Notes under the pieces: generated by a model
What the model saw: only the letters and a program-made list of their open reading frames with translations
What the model was told of the DNA's origin: nothing
Database searches by the model: none
Program-made: the position numbers and the translations under genes
Shown here: positions 23,271 to 33,439 of the stretch, piece after piece
Layout of the letters: each line of letters starts with the position of its first letter
How positions within the stretch are numbered: the first letter of the stretch is position 1
Source of the DNA: Euborellia annulipes
Taxonomy: Eukaryota; Arthropoda; Insecta; Dermaptera; Anisolabididae
DNA length: 64,000 nt
Direction: 5' to 3'
Assembly: GCA_023213315.1 (NCBI GenBank)
Contig: JAKCPI010010586.1
Coordinates: 34,446-98,445, forward strand

Positions 23271-23815
23271 GTGGTTTTGGCAACATGGTCTGTTTGTGTG
23301 TGTCTGTCTGTGTTCAATTTATAGCATGAAGGAATTGAGCTAGGAGGTTGAATTGTTAGGCACCCCACTGGGGCGTGAAAATAAGCTTTTAATTAAAATG
23401 GGCCAAAAAGTAATATTGGTAGTATTTTACTGATGTAATTTTTCAGTTTTTTTCGATTTTCTCAAAATTCGCACCAACGATTTTGATTAAAATTCATAAA
23501 TCAATTATTTTTTAGATGCTCTTTGAAATATATGTTCTCATTTTGCCATCTTATTTTGAAATCTTATGATCCATTATAATATTATGAAGACCACTTTACT
23601 CTTGTACTTCATAGGAAGGAGGAGAAATGGTTGCCATGGTGACAAAATCTAAATATTTTCCCAAGTTCTGGATCTTGGTTTCAAATGTACCGTACTGTCG
23701 GAAACTAAATATATGTCCACACAAAAAAATCTGGTGGGATAAGCACATTTTACAACTTTCTCTTGCTGAAGGGTAAGAGAAAGTTGTGCGACCAGTCACA
23801 TCAGATTTTTTCAAT
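23271..23815 (-). repeat. FB-A repeat copy
   Basis: It abuts the previous copy tail-to-tail. The - strand body has the TGTGTCTGTCTGTGTTCAAT box, a degraded TACTAGTACT box, GGAGAAATGGTTGCCATGGT, and a head hairpin with GGTAAGAGAAAGTTG at 23720-23812. Confidence 0.85.
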
Positions 23816-24984
23816 TTAAAGTTTTCATATTTTAAAATGAATATTTAAATAAGTAAAAATATTGAATAGCACATAAACCTAGTATGGAAGGTAGTAGAAC
23901 TTTGAAGAAATTCATTTAATTAGTTGAAAAATATGATTTGAGAAAATTTTTAGTACTGTAGGCCTACAGTATTTTTCAAACCCGAAAGAGGAATTTTTGG
24001 GAAAGATTTATTTCTCGAAAATTTCTATATATGTAATGTTTGTCTATAAACAATGTAAGTAAGATTGCTGAGTCTTCAACCATTAAATTATATAATAATT
24101 TTTCTACAAGAACAAAATTTGATTGCAGATGCCAGTTTCAGTGAGATGACACCTTAAGTTGATTTTCAAGACGTTTATTCAATACCATCGATAAAGAATA
24201 GGCAAAACTCACCGAAATGAAACCGAATAATCCGTAGAAAATATAAGAGCAGCCCCTGCTCACCAAAATAACTGTTGCCTGCTTATTCCACAAAAAATCT
24301 TGAAATTAATTGCCACCTCCACTATCGCACCCTAGATGAAATCATCCATTAACAGTAGGAGACATACATTTATAATACAAGTTATTGTTATATTTGCAAA
24401 AATATAAGTTTTATAAAAGCCTATTTATATTCAAGTATTATTTAAATATGTTGTCGCATATCCTTGAAGATTATTTATATTTATTATTGTAGTTTTAAAA
24501 TAACAATCCTCATAGGAGCATTACTTGATGAGCATATAACCGAATATTTATTAATTTCTTGATGAAATTTTTGTTTAAGTCAAAATAAGCATCATAATAT
24601 ATAAATATACATTTTTATAAAAAGAAAAAATATAACCTAATGATTTCTGTAAATTAAAATAAATAAGCTTAAACCTTTTTAATACGTAGCCTTGACCACT
24701 TATATCTAGTTTTTAGTCAGTTTTATTCAAAAAAATTTTAATCCAGTATTAAAATGTATACTTTAAGATTTAAAATCGATGAATAATAATATTATACAAA
24801 GAGATGATTCGATTCGTTTGTTTTTGCTGCCTGAAAGTTAGGCAACCCAAATCACTAATAATTTAAAAAATTAATTTAACAAAAAAAGTATAAAGCAAAA
24901 ATTGTTGGGATTAAAACTTTAGCCTTTTTAACGGAATAATTGGAAGGATTTAAATTAGTCAGTGTTTTATAATTTAATTTTATA
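23816..24984. other. Unassigned sequence
   Basis: The 24110-24360 part is more complex than its surroundings and has a - strand open frame of about 45 codons ending in a GTGAGT. It is not recognised. The rest is AT-rich. Confidence 0.35.
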
Positions 24985-25114
24985 AAAATCTGGTGTGACT
25001 GGTCACACAGCACACAACTTTCTCTTACTTTCAGTAATCGAAAGTTGAGTTTTGTGCTTGTCACACCAAAATGTTGTGTCGACATATGTTTAGTTTCCGC
25101 CGATATACTGTATT

Positions 25115-25436
25115 AAGCCGAGCGCATTTGAGCAAAAACGTTTTCAGACAAAACGTTTTTGACTAATCGTGCTTAAAACCGTTTTTTCAATGCACACCGA
25201 GGAGGCAAAACACAATTGAGCATGATTCGACATAATTGAACAAAATGTTTTGCCATTGAGCGTTTTGCTCAATTGGTGTGCGTTGGCATTGAGCAAAAAG
25301 TTTTGCTCTTGGACAAAACGTTTTGTCGTTTTTGCTCAATCAGTGTGCGTTGGCATTGAGGAAAACGATTTGCTCTTGGACAAAACGTTTTGTCCGAAAA
25401 CGTTTTTCCTAAATTGGTGTGCGTTCAGCTTTAGGA
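25115..25436. mobile_element. Element G: MITE with GCAAAACGTTTTGC-type internal palindromes
   Basis: The ends TTAAGCCGAGCGCA and TGCGTTCAGCTTTA are inverted. The interior is packed with AAAACGTTTTGC palindromic units alternating with GGTGTGCGTT. A second copy is at 36262-36517. A TTA/TAA flank fits a Harbinger-type 3-bp duplication, but this is weak. Confidence 0.65.
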
Positions 25437-25482
25437 TTTAAGATGTAAAATTTATAAACATAGGAAAATATTTATATTTTGT

Positions 25483-25784
25483 GCCCTCGGGGCTTGGCGT
25501 AGAGGTTAGCGTGCTAACCTCGTATACCAAACTTCGCGGGTTCGGACCCCAGGCAGTCCGATATTTAATTAAAACTTTTGGGGGTTTAAATGGTAATTTT
25601 ATTTAAGCCACTTGGATACCAAATGATTTAAATAAGAATGCCTGGACCCCAAATAAATATATATTATATAAATACGAGTATCGTTTAAAGTCTTATATGG
25701 CCTAAGTTGCCGAAAAGACTGTGTATGTGTGTGTGAATGTGAGTGTGAATGAGAAAAAAGTGAGTGTTTAAAAAAAAAAAAAAA
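25483..25784 (+). mobile_element. tRNA-derived SINE, family A, with target duplication
   Basis: A full-length copy with A box GCTTGGCGTAGAGGTTAGCG, B box GGGTTCGGACCCC, body and a poly-A tail (25769-25784). It is flanked by the 11-bp duplication TTATATTTTGT (25472-25482, 25785-25795) inside the FB-A body. A 30-bp local expansion near 25565 is not in the other copies. Confidence 0.92.
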
Positions 25785-26262
25785 TTATATTTTGTTGCCA
25801 TGGGCATCTACCTATCTTTCCTATGAAGTACAAGAGTAAATTGTGCTTTAAAAAAATTTGAGGGCAAAATAAGAGTATACGTTTTGAAGAGCATCTTAAA
25901 AATAATTAATTTTTGAATTTTAATCAAAATAGTTGGAGAAAATTTTGAAAAAATCGAAAAAAAAAAACTGAAAAAGTACATCAATTAAGTACTAGTATTC
26001 TTTTGGAGATTTGGTTCAAAAGCTTCATGTTCCGTCCCAAGGGGATATCTTACTTAAATATAAAATTTCAACCTTCTAGCTCTTTTCGTTCTTGAGATAT
26101 TTTTTCACAGACAGACCATGTAGACAAAACCACTTTTTATCATTCAGGGGAGCTCAAAACGTGTATATCCATCAAAATCTCGACATCGAATTTTTGACAT
26201 GAATCCAATACTTCCTCTCTATACCTATATATTACATAAATACAGGTAAGAGAAAGTAAAAA

Positions 26263-27344
26263 TTATGTTTAAGAGAAAATGCAAGTGCTGTATGATGGAA
26301 AAGAACCGTTTGCACGAATCTCGGTCAAGTTTGCCTGCCCGGGACCCAGTTACCTTGGACAGTCACCAGGCAGGAGGAGGGTCAGGTACCACATGGTAAG
26401 TTTAGGGCCCAAAATGTCGATAACCGAGCATTCTGAACACAACCACCTACCAATATAGACATTGTCAGAGCTTAAATGTAGTCCCGGTTGAAATCCGGGA
26501 CTGAATTTCCATTCCAGATGGTCAAATTGGGGACGGAGGGCAAGGGTTGGTCAACCAAGGATTTGTGACGCATACTCACAGAAGTATGAGTATCTTACTA
26601 ACTACAGGTTGGTAGTTTAGCCAGGTGTCATGAATATTGGCACCTGGTAATAAATTAATTTTTAGTTAAGCATCTTGAATCAATCGAAAATATCGGAGAA
26701 ATAAATACTCAGTTTGAATCTAGTTATGCTTCCTTTTTCAGATTTTCAATTTGACATTTATTACATAAATGTCTAAAATTTATTCTTATGATTATTCTAT
26801 GCTAAGATGTATACTAAAATAAATCTTTAAATTTATGATTTAACAATCGTAAAGAATATGAAAAAGGGTGTGTTGTAAAATAACAAAAAAAATTACAAAT
26901 TTTTTTTTTTAATAAATTTAATAAAAAATGTATCCTAAAATGTTCAAATAAAAAAATCAAAGGTGTTTTACAAACATATGTAATAAATAACCTAAGCAAT
27001 AGGTCTTGGAAAATTGCCACATGAATTATAATAATAATTTATAAAAAATTTCTGACTATATGGTTCTGTATTACAAGTTTAAAAAGTCAGAGTGCATTCA
27101 GGATCCCCCCTCCCCCCACCTCAAAGGGTTTGAGGTAAACTTTGACCAAAGGCTCAAAAAGTTGTAAACCTGGATCCACTCCTGGATTCTCTCAAACATG
27201 AAAAAAATCAAAACCCCCCGTAAAAGTATTTAAAATTTTAACACCATGTTTGTCTATAGGAGTGGATCCCAACCGGTGTGCCCAGCCATTTCAAGGGGGC
27301 CGCGTGACTGGTTAAGTGGTGCCGCAAGAAGTGAGATAAACAAA
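26263..27344. other. Unassigned sequence, 26290-26660 of higher complexity
   Basis: A patch with normal base composition contains the inverted pairs AGTCCCGG / CCGGGACT (26482-26502) and CAGGTGTCATG / GGCACCTGG (26625-26648). It may be the 3' UTR of an unrecognised retroelement. The remainder is AT-rich. Confidence 0.35.
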
Positions 27345-27478
27345 AAAAAATCTGCTATGTCTGGTCGCACAGCACACAACATTCGATTACCGAAGGTAAG
27401 AGTGCTTGTCTCACCAGATTTTTCGTGTCGACATATATTTAGTTTCCGCCGATATACAGTATTAGAATTCAAGATGTA
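27345..27478 (+). repeat. FB-A head fragment
   Basis: A shortened head hairpin (CTGGTCGCACAGCACACAAC...TTGTCTCACCAGATTTTT), then GTCGACATATATTTAGTTTC to AAGATGTAAG, where SINE-A sequence takes over. Confidence 0.75.
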
Positions 27479-27838
27479 AGATAAGGCCTGAGTTGCCGAA
27501 AAGACAGTGTGAATGTGGTGTGTGAGTGTAAATCAAGGGCGGATACAGATGGGGGAGGGGTAAAGAAGGTAATTACCCCCCCCCCCCCGAGATTTGAAAA
27601 AAAAATTATTTAAAAAAAAAAAAAAAAAATTATTTTTAATGTAAAATTTTAAAAATTATTACTTAACAATTTGATTTGTATTTATATTATGTCAAACAAG
27701 TACAGAATACGCCTTTAAATTACCGGAATTAAGAAAAAATTGTGTGCTGTCTCACCAGATTACCCCCCCCCCCCCCGAGAAACACTGGATCCGCCACTGG
27801 TGTGAATGCGAAAAAGCGTGTTTAAAAAAAAAAAAAAA
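27479..27838 (+). mobile_element. SINE-A 3' end split by a hAT-like MITE
   Basis: ATAAGGCCTGAGTTGCCGAA...GTGTGAGTGTAAAT (27479-27533) is the SINE-A 3' region. It continues after the MITE as GTGTGAATGCGAAAAAGCGT plus poly-A (27800-27838). Confidence 0.8.
27534..27799. mobile_element. hAT-like MITE (GGGCGGAT ends) inside a SINE
   Basis: The ends are CAAGGGCGGATACAG and GGATCCGCCACTG. The flanks GTGTAAAT (27526-27533) and GTGTGAAT (27800-27807) match at 7 of 8. Same family as 10752-10973. Confidence 0.85.
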
Positions 27839-28028
27839 GTTAAATTAATTACGCTCATGCACGGCAGATGGTGATAGTGGACTATTCAGTTATACGAGTA
27901 TCCGATTGCGATAGTATTGACAAGGCTAAAGCCCGGTAGTTAGGCAGCCAAAATGACAGCTTGTTTGCGCGAGTAATATCTTTTTCAAACCAGACAATAC
28001 CCGGAACGACTCTTTTTAACATAAGAAT

Positions 28029-28294
28029 GCCCCCGGGTCTGGCGTAGTAGGTAGCGTGCCTACCTCCTATACCAAACGTCGCGGGTTCGGACCCAGGCAG
28101 TCCGATGATTTTATTTAAGCCATTTGGATACCAGTTGGCTTAAATAAAAATGCCTGAACCCCAAATTGATATATTAATTACAACAGTTATCGTCTAAAGT
28201 CTTATATGGCCTGAGTTGCCGAAAAGACTGTGTGAATGTGTGTGTGAGTGTGAGTGTGAATGAGAAAAAAGTGTGAATGTTTTTTTTTTTTTTG

Positions 28295-28321
<27 letters not shown>
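28029..28321 (+). mobile_element. tRNA-derived SINE, family A, full length
   Basis: Head GGTCTGGCGTAGTAGGTAGC (A box), GGGTTCGGACCC (B box), full body, TG-rich stretch and a long T/A tail. The short flank AAGAAT occurs on both sides. Inserted in element H. Confidence 0.88.
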
Positions 28322-28325
<4 letters not shown>

Positions 28326-28385
28326 AGAATAACTATAAAAATTTATCATTTTAATATAAATTTAAAGATATATCCAAATAAAAAA

Positions 28386-28685
28386 AATCCGGTGTGACTG
28401 GTCGCACCAGATTTTTTGTGTCGACATATATTTAGTTACATTCGAATTTCGAATGTCAAGATGTAAAATTTGCCCGCGGGGCTTGGTGTAGGGGTTAGCG
28501 TGCTAACATCGTATACCAAAAGTCGTGGGTTCGGACCCCAGGCAGTCCGATGATTTTATTTAAGCCATTTGGATACCAAATGATGAAAACCACTTTTTTT
28601 TGGATTCAGGGGACCTCAAAACTTATGGTGAATACAATACTTTCTCTTTCTATATATTAACATAAATAGAGATAAGAGAAAGTAA
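28386..28685 (+). repeat. FB-A deletion derivative with a SINE-A 5' part inside
   Basis: A short head hairpin (CCGGTGTGACTGGTCGCACC) and its GTCGACATATATTTAGTTAC joint are followed by SINE-A bases 1-112 (28472-28583). The SINE fuses directly to the FB-A 3' part at AAAACCACTTTTTTTTGGAT and the tail hairpin (28637-28684). Confidence 0.8.
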
Positions 28686-28795
28686 TTATCTTAATTTTTT
28701 TAATCAGAAAAAAAGTTTAGTAAATGTTTATGCCATTTGGGCTGCCTAACTATCAGCTTTAGTCTCAATACTATTGCAATAGATGGTATGTTTAT

Positions 28796-29080
28796 GTATT
28801 TTTATTACTCAGTGACTGTAGTAAAGTTTATGTTAATGATTATATACCCCTAGTAACAGGCTACAAGTGGTAAAGCGGACTTTACAACTTGGCAGCGGAG
28901 CTAAGCCCCCTGGGTTTGGGGGGGGGGACCACTTGCTGCAAATACATCAAATTTGCCGAAGGCGAGGAATTGCAAAACTTTAAAGTTTTAAATTTCCCTC
29001 TCTGAATTAAAGTTTTAAATTCCCCTCTAACTTAAAGTTTTAAATTTCCCCTTCTCTCTCCACTTCTTTTTACTCTGGCC
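28796..29080. other. Unassigned, with a short tandem repeat
   Basis: TTAAAGTTTTAAATTTCCC is repeated about three times at 28978-29052. A G-run lies at 28917-28927. Confidence 0.5.
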
Positions 29081-29832
29081 CAGGGGCGTATATAGAAATT
29101 TTTTTTTTTGGGGGGGGGAGAGAGGGGGGACTGAACTCAAAAATTTTCCTGCGGAAAATTTTTTTTTAAAGAAACTAAATTTTTCCTCTCTGCAAAAAAT
29201 TTTGTTTTTGCGGGACCAAAGTTTTCCGTCTCGCGGAAAAATTTTTTTTAAACCTAAGCTTTTAGCTCCTCCCTGAGGGTCCCGGGGCCTCTCAAAGGGA
29301 AATTTTCATTAAATTTTGTTTTCACTTGAGCCCTGAGGGCCCCAGGGCCTCTCAAAGAGAAATTTTCATTAAATTTTCTTTTTTTTTATCTAAATTTTTC
29401 CATTTTTACTTGAGCCCTGAGGGTCCCGGGGCCTCTCAAAGGGAAATTTTCATTAAATTTTGTTTTCACTTGAGCCCTGAGGGCCCCAGGGCCTCTCAAA
29501 GAGAAATTTTCATTAAATTTTCTTTTTTTTTATCTAAATTTTTCCATTTTTACTTGAGCCCTGAGGGCCCCGGGGCTTCTCAAAGAGAAATTTTCATTAA
29601 ATTTTCTTTTTTTTTTATCTAAATTTTTCCATTTTTACTTGAGCCCTGAGAGCCCCGGGGCCTCTCAAAGGGAAATTTTTATTAAATTTTGTTTTTACTT
29701 GAGCCCTGAGGGCCCGGGGCTTCTCAAAGGGAAATTTTCATTAAATTTATTTTTATAAATATATGGGGGGCCTATGCCGGCTCGGGGCCTGGGGCGGACC
29801 GCCCCCCTTGCCCCCCCCTCGTTACGCCACTG
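29081..29832. mobile_element. hAT-like G-rich MITE with expanded internal minisatellite
   Basis: The start is CAGGGGCGTATATAG and the end CGTTACGCCACTG. The flanking 8-mers differ, so the two ends may belong to different copies. At 29265-29745 seven units built on TTGAGCCCTGAGGGCCCCGG, CCTCTCAAAGAGAAATTTTC and ATTAAATTTT are tandemly arranged. The 98-codon open frame is this array. Confidence 0.75.
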
Positions 29833-29837
29833 ATTAA

Positions 29838-30226
29838 GGTGCGCGTCTCGGGGTGCTAATTTTGGGACTTTCCAGCGGCCACAATTTTAAAGCTATCGAC
29901 CTCAAATTTTTTTTTAAATTAAAGCTATTTAAAATATCTACAACTTATAGAAGCCCTTTTTTTTGATTTTCGAAAAAAAAAAAAAATTTTTTTAGATTAA
30001 TGGCATTAAATAAAAGATATTTTAAAAAAAGGAGCTCTATAAGTTGTAGATAATTAAATTAGTAATCATTGTGTTAAAAAATAATTAATTTTTTGCCTTT
30101 AATTAATTAGCTGGAAAGTCTAGAATGAAATGGAACAAGTTGCGTGTTATCCAATGGGGGAACACTAACGCCATCTGGTGCCGCCTCGAGTCAATCGTGT
30201 TTTAACGGTTTTCCGAGACGCGCCCC
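29838..30226. mobile_element. piggyBac-like MITE (TTAA flanks)
   Basis: The 389-bp element has ends GGTGCGCGTCTCGG and CCGAGACGCGCCCC and is flanked exactly by TTAA (29834-29837, 30227-30230). Subterminal arms GGACTTTCCAG / CTGGAAAGTC and a central CTACAACTTATAGA / TCTATAAGTTGTAG pair are also inverted. TTAA duplication is the piggyBac signature. No transposase is encoded. Confidence 0.85.
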
Positions 30227-30245
30227 TTAAGAGGATATCTATCGA

Positions 30246-30597
30246 ATAAAATATCTGATTTGTGCTGCGATCCTGTGGAGACTTTTAGAATTATAAATAT
30301 AATTTTTAAAGGTTCCACAAGGGTGCAGCACAAATCAGATATTTTATTCAATAGATATAATAGAATATAATATCTGATTTGTGCTGCGATCCTGTGGAGA
30401 CTTTTAGAATTATAAATATAATTTTTAAAGATTCCACAAGAGTGCAGCACAAATCAGATATTTTATTCAATAGATATAATAGAATATAATATCTGATTTG
30501 TGCTGCGATCCTGTGGAGACTTTTAGAATTATAAGTATAATTTTTAAAGTTTCCACAAGAGTGCAGCACAAATCAGATATTTTAATGAATTATAAAG
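30246..30597. repeat. Three tandem hairpin units of 119-120 bp
   Basis: The units start at about 30250, 30370 and 30489. Each has arms ATATCTGATTTGTGCTGC and GCAGCACAAATCAGATATTT around a CTTTTAGAATTATAAATATA centre. The two 73-82-codon frames here are the array read in frame. A half unit recurs at 57622-57660. Confidence 0.9.
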
Positions 30598-31206
30598 ATT
30601 TTCTTTTATAATTTATATGATAAATTTCAAATGAAAAATTTCGGGCGGCCCCCCCTCGCCCCCTCCCCCTATATCAGAGCATAAATAAAGAATCTATCTA
30701 TCTATCTATATATGCTCCTGCTCTGGCCAATCAGCGCCCTGACAGGCGCATACACACTGCACACAGCAAGTCAGTGGATAGCGCTTTATATATTATTTGT
30801 TTATTTAATAAATGATGATGATTTCAATAAATGTACATATTAAATTAAGGAAGTGGGGATTAAAACAGCAGATGTAAAAAGTAAATAAAATGTATTGTAT
30901 TAATGCATTAAGATTTATTCACCCAAATAGAAAGAGAGGGAAGATCATGAGTGCAACCATCCATCGTCTAAAAATAAAATCTAATTATGATGCGATCCAT
31001 TATTCTCAGAAAAAATTAAATCGAGCAAAAAATAATAATAAAAAAAAAACAATAAAATTATTTTCTATTTTTATTATATTCATCAAATTAATAAAAGAAA
31101 AAAAAAAAGGAATTACATCATCAAAGTGTACTTCAAACAATTTTCACAAAATATTACTGATATACTTTTTAAAAGGGCATCTAATTGATTTATATGAAAA
31201 TCTAAT
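30598..31206. other. Unassigned sequence
   Basis: A C-run patch at 30637-30668, TCTA repeats, and a small less AT-rich piece with GGCCAATCAGCGCC (30722-30740). The 123-codon + frame (30890-31261) is Lys/Asn/Ile-rich and runs into FB-A, so I do not call it a gene. Confidence 0.45.
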
Positions 31207-31890
31207 AAAAAAATCTGGTGTGACTGGCGCACAGCACACAACTTTCTCTTACCTTCGGTAATCGAAAGTTGTGTTCTGTGCTTGTCACACCAGATTTTTT
31301 GTGTCGACATGTATTTAGTTCCCGACAGTACGGAACATATGAATTCAGATGTAAAATTTATAAGTATGGGAAAATATTTATATTTTGTTACCATGGCAAC
31401 CATTTCTCCTATCTTCCCTATGAAATACAAGAGTAAAGTGGTCTTCAGAAGATTTCAATCGCAAAATGAGAATATACATTTTAAAGAGCATCTAAAAAAA
31501 TAATTGATTTTTGAATTTAAAAAAAAATCTTTGGAGCAAATTTTGAGAAAATCGAAAAAAAACTGAAAAAGTACATCAGTAAAGTACTAGTACTCTTTGG
31601 CCGATTTTGATTAAAAGCTTATTTTCCCGGTCCCGGGGGTGTTTAACTTAAATATAAAATTTCAACCTCCTAGCTCAATTCCTTCATGCTTAAAATTGAA
31701 CACACACACACACCCACACACCCACCCACCCACACACAGACAGACCATGTCGCGAAAACCACTTTTTTGGATTCAGGGGACCTCAAAACGTGAAGATCCA
31801 TCAAAATCTCGACATCGAATTTTTGACATGAATCCAATACTTTCTCTCTATATATATATTACATATATACATAGGTAAGAGAAAGTAAAA
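31207..31890 (+). repeat. FB-A repeat copy, full length
   Basis: Very close to 21729-22431 throughout, including the flanking GTACGGAACATATGAATTCA string. Head hairpin 31209-31297, CA/CCAC microsatellite 31700-31735, tail hairpin ending 31888. Confidence 0.92.
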
Positions 31891-32150
31891 AAGATTTAAA
31901 TTCTGTTACCAAGGCAACCATTTCTCCTATCTTTCCTATGAAGAACAAGGGTAAAGTGGTCTTCAGAAGATTTCAACGCCAAAATGAGAATATACATTTT
32001 AAAGAGCATCTAAAAAATAGTTCATTTGTGAATTGGAGCGAATTTTGAGAAAATTGAAAAAAAAAAAACTGAAAAAGTACATCAGTAAAGTTCTAGTACT
32101 TTTTGGCCGATTTTGTTTAAAAGCTTATTTTCACGTGTTCGAGGAGTACC

Positions 32151-32395
32151 CAGTGGCGTCATTTCAACTTTGGGGGGGGGGGCAAACATTTTTATTTTTC
32201 TTAAAATTTACTTACAAATGGGTACTCAAATTTGGCCAAAACATATTTAATTTAATTAATTGTTCAATTTTGTACAGTTTGTATACTCGTAGATGTATTT
32301 TGGAGTATTTTATTTAGAATAATATAAAATTTTATAAAAATCAGAGCCCTTGGGGGGGGGGGCAAATGCCCCCTGCCCCCCAAATGACGCCTATG
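32151..32395. mobile_element. hAT-like MITE inside FB-A
   Basis: The ends are CAGTGGCGTCATTT and AAATGACGCCTATG. The flanks GGAGTACC and GGGGTACC match at 7 of 8. G-run and C-run tracts lie inside both ends. Confidence 0.85.
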
Positions 32396-32604
32396 GGGGT
32401 ACCGGTACCTAACCTAATATAAAATTTCAACATCGTAGCTTATTTCCTTCATGGTTAAAAATGTCCACGCAGACACAGGTCAATTTGCGAGACCCAGTTT
32501 TTTTGAACTCAGGGGACCTCAAAACATGTAAATCCATCAAAATCTCGGCATCGAATTTGTGACATGATCGCAATACTCTATATATTTCAAGATAAGCGAA
32601 GAGG

Positions 32605-32991
32605 CAGGGCCGGCGCAAGCTATTCTGCCGCCCTAGGCAAGATATTTTTGCGCCCCCCCCCCCCCCCAAACTTTAAAAATTTAATTTGCCGCCCCCTCCT
32701 TAAAATTTTCCCCGATCTCAAAAATTTTTCTGCGAAATTTTTTTTTCGCGGAACCAAAATTTTCCCGTGTGCCGCCCGCGGAACATTTTCTCTTGCGCTG
32801 AACCAAAATCCGGGAAAATATTTTACCTTTTTTTAGAGACACAAAATTTTTGCCGCCCCCGGGACCGAAATTTTTTCCCGTGTGCCGCCCGCGGAACATA
32901 AATTTTTTTTTAATTTTTCCCTTTTTGCCGCCCTCTCCAGGTTGCCGCCCTAGGCGGCCGCCTAGTTGGCCTAGTGGACGCGCCGCCACTG
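32605..32991. mobile_element. hAT-like MITE inside FB-A, GCCGCCC-rich
   Basis: The ends are CAGGGCCGGCGCAAGC and CGCGCCGCCACTG, with exact duplication CGAAGAGG (32597-32604, 32992-32999). Repeated TTGCCGCCC and CGCGGAACC-type units make up the interior. The long open frames on both strands here (up to 127 codons) are element sequence. Confidence 0.88.
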
Positions 32992-33010
32992 CGAAGAGGT
33001 CATCAAGAGT

Positions 33011-33257
33011 CAAGGGCAGATCCAGAGGGGGGGGATCTGTTGTGATTGGTCGTACGTACAGCACACGATTTTTTTCTTAATTTCGGTAATTTAAAGGCGC
33101 ATTCTGTACTTGTTTGCCAGAATATAAATACAAATCAATTTTTTAAGCATTCATTTTTAAAATATTGCATTAAAAATAAATTTTTTTTCGAAAAAGTGTA
33201 TTTTTTTTTAATCTCGTAGGGTTAGTTACCCCCTTTACCTCCCCCCTTGTATCCCTG
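33011..33257. mobile_element. hAT-like MITE (GGGCGGAT family, reversed) inside FB-A
   Basis: The ends are CAAGGGCAGATCCAG and TTGTATCCCTG. The flanks TCAAGAGT and TCAAGGGT match at 7 of 8. The internal TTCTGTACTTGTTTGCCAGA string is shared with the copies at 10752, 27534 and 42617. Confidence 0.82.
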
Positions 33258-33280
33258 TCAAGGGTAAGAGAAAGTAAAAA

Positions 33281-33435
33281 TTTGGTCTAGAAAAATAATA
33301 GGAAAATTAATGATTTCTAATCATCACCTAATAATTTTATCCAATTATAACCGCCTAACAAAAAACAAACAAAATTAAAATATACCTTTCAATATATAAA
33401 GCAAATTCATTTTAAGAATAAAGGGTCGGACTAAG
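33281..33435. other. Unassigned AT-rich sequence
   Basis: Nothing recognised. Confidence 0.4.
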
Positions 33436-33439
33436 CCGA

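Larger units (their letters stand above)
24985..26262 (+). repeat. FB-A repeat copy carrying two insertions
   Basis: Head hairpin 24989-25072, then GTCGACATATGTTTAGTTTC. The copy is split by element G (about 25115-25436), resumes at AAGATGTAAAATTTATAAAC, is split again by a SINE-A (25483-25784), and continues from TTGTTGCCATGGGC to a complete tail hairpin ending at 26259. Confidence 0.85.
27890..28795. mobile_element. Foldback element H, copy 1, with nested insertions
   Basis: The terminal arms contain GATAGTATTGACAAGGCTAA / TTTAGTCTCAATACTATTGC and GGCAGCCAAAATGACAG. The internal sequence matches the copy at 54160-54455 in reverse orientation. It is broken by a SINE-A (28029-28321) and by an FB-A/SINE-A composite (28381-28685). 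Confidence 0.8.
31891..33280 (+). repeat. FB-A repeat copy split by three hAT-like MITEs
   Basis: It starts without a head hairpin at GATTTAAATTCTGTTACCAA, head-to-tail after the previous copy, as at 22490. The body is broken by MITEs at 32151-32395, 32605-32991 and 33011-33257 and ends with GGGTAAGAGAAAGTAAAAA at 33262-33280. Confidence 0.88.

Noticed and set aside
29326..29622. 98-codon repetitive frame (SPEGPRASQREIFIKF units)
   Set aside because: It is the internal minisatellite of a MITE. The unit length happens to keep the frame open.
30890..31261. 123-codon open frame
   Set aside because: Lys/Asn/Ile-rich, in AT-rich sequence, and its end is the FB-A head hairpin.
32605..33080. Open frames of 76-127 codons on both strands
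   Set aside because: They lie within GC-rich hAT-like MITEs with exact target duplications. The length comes from composition and no domain is visible.
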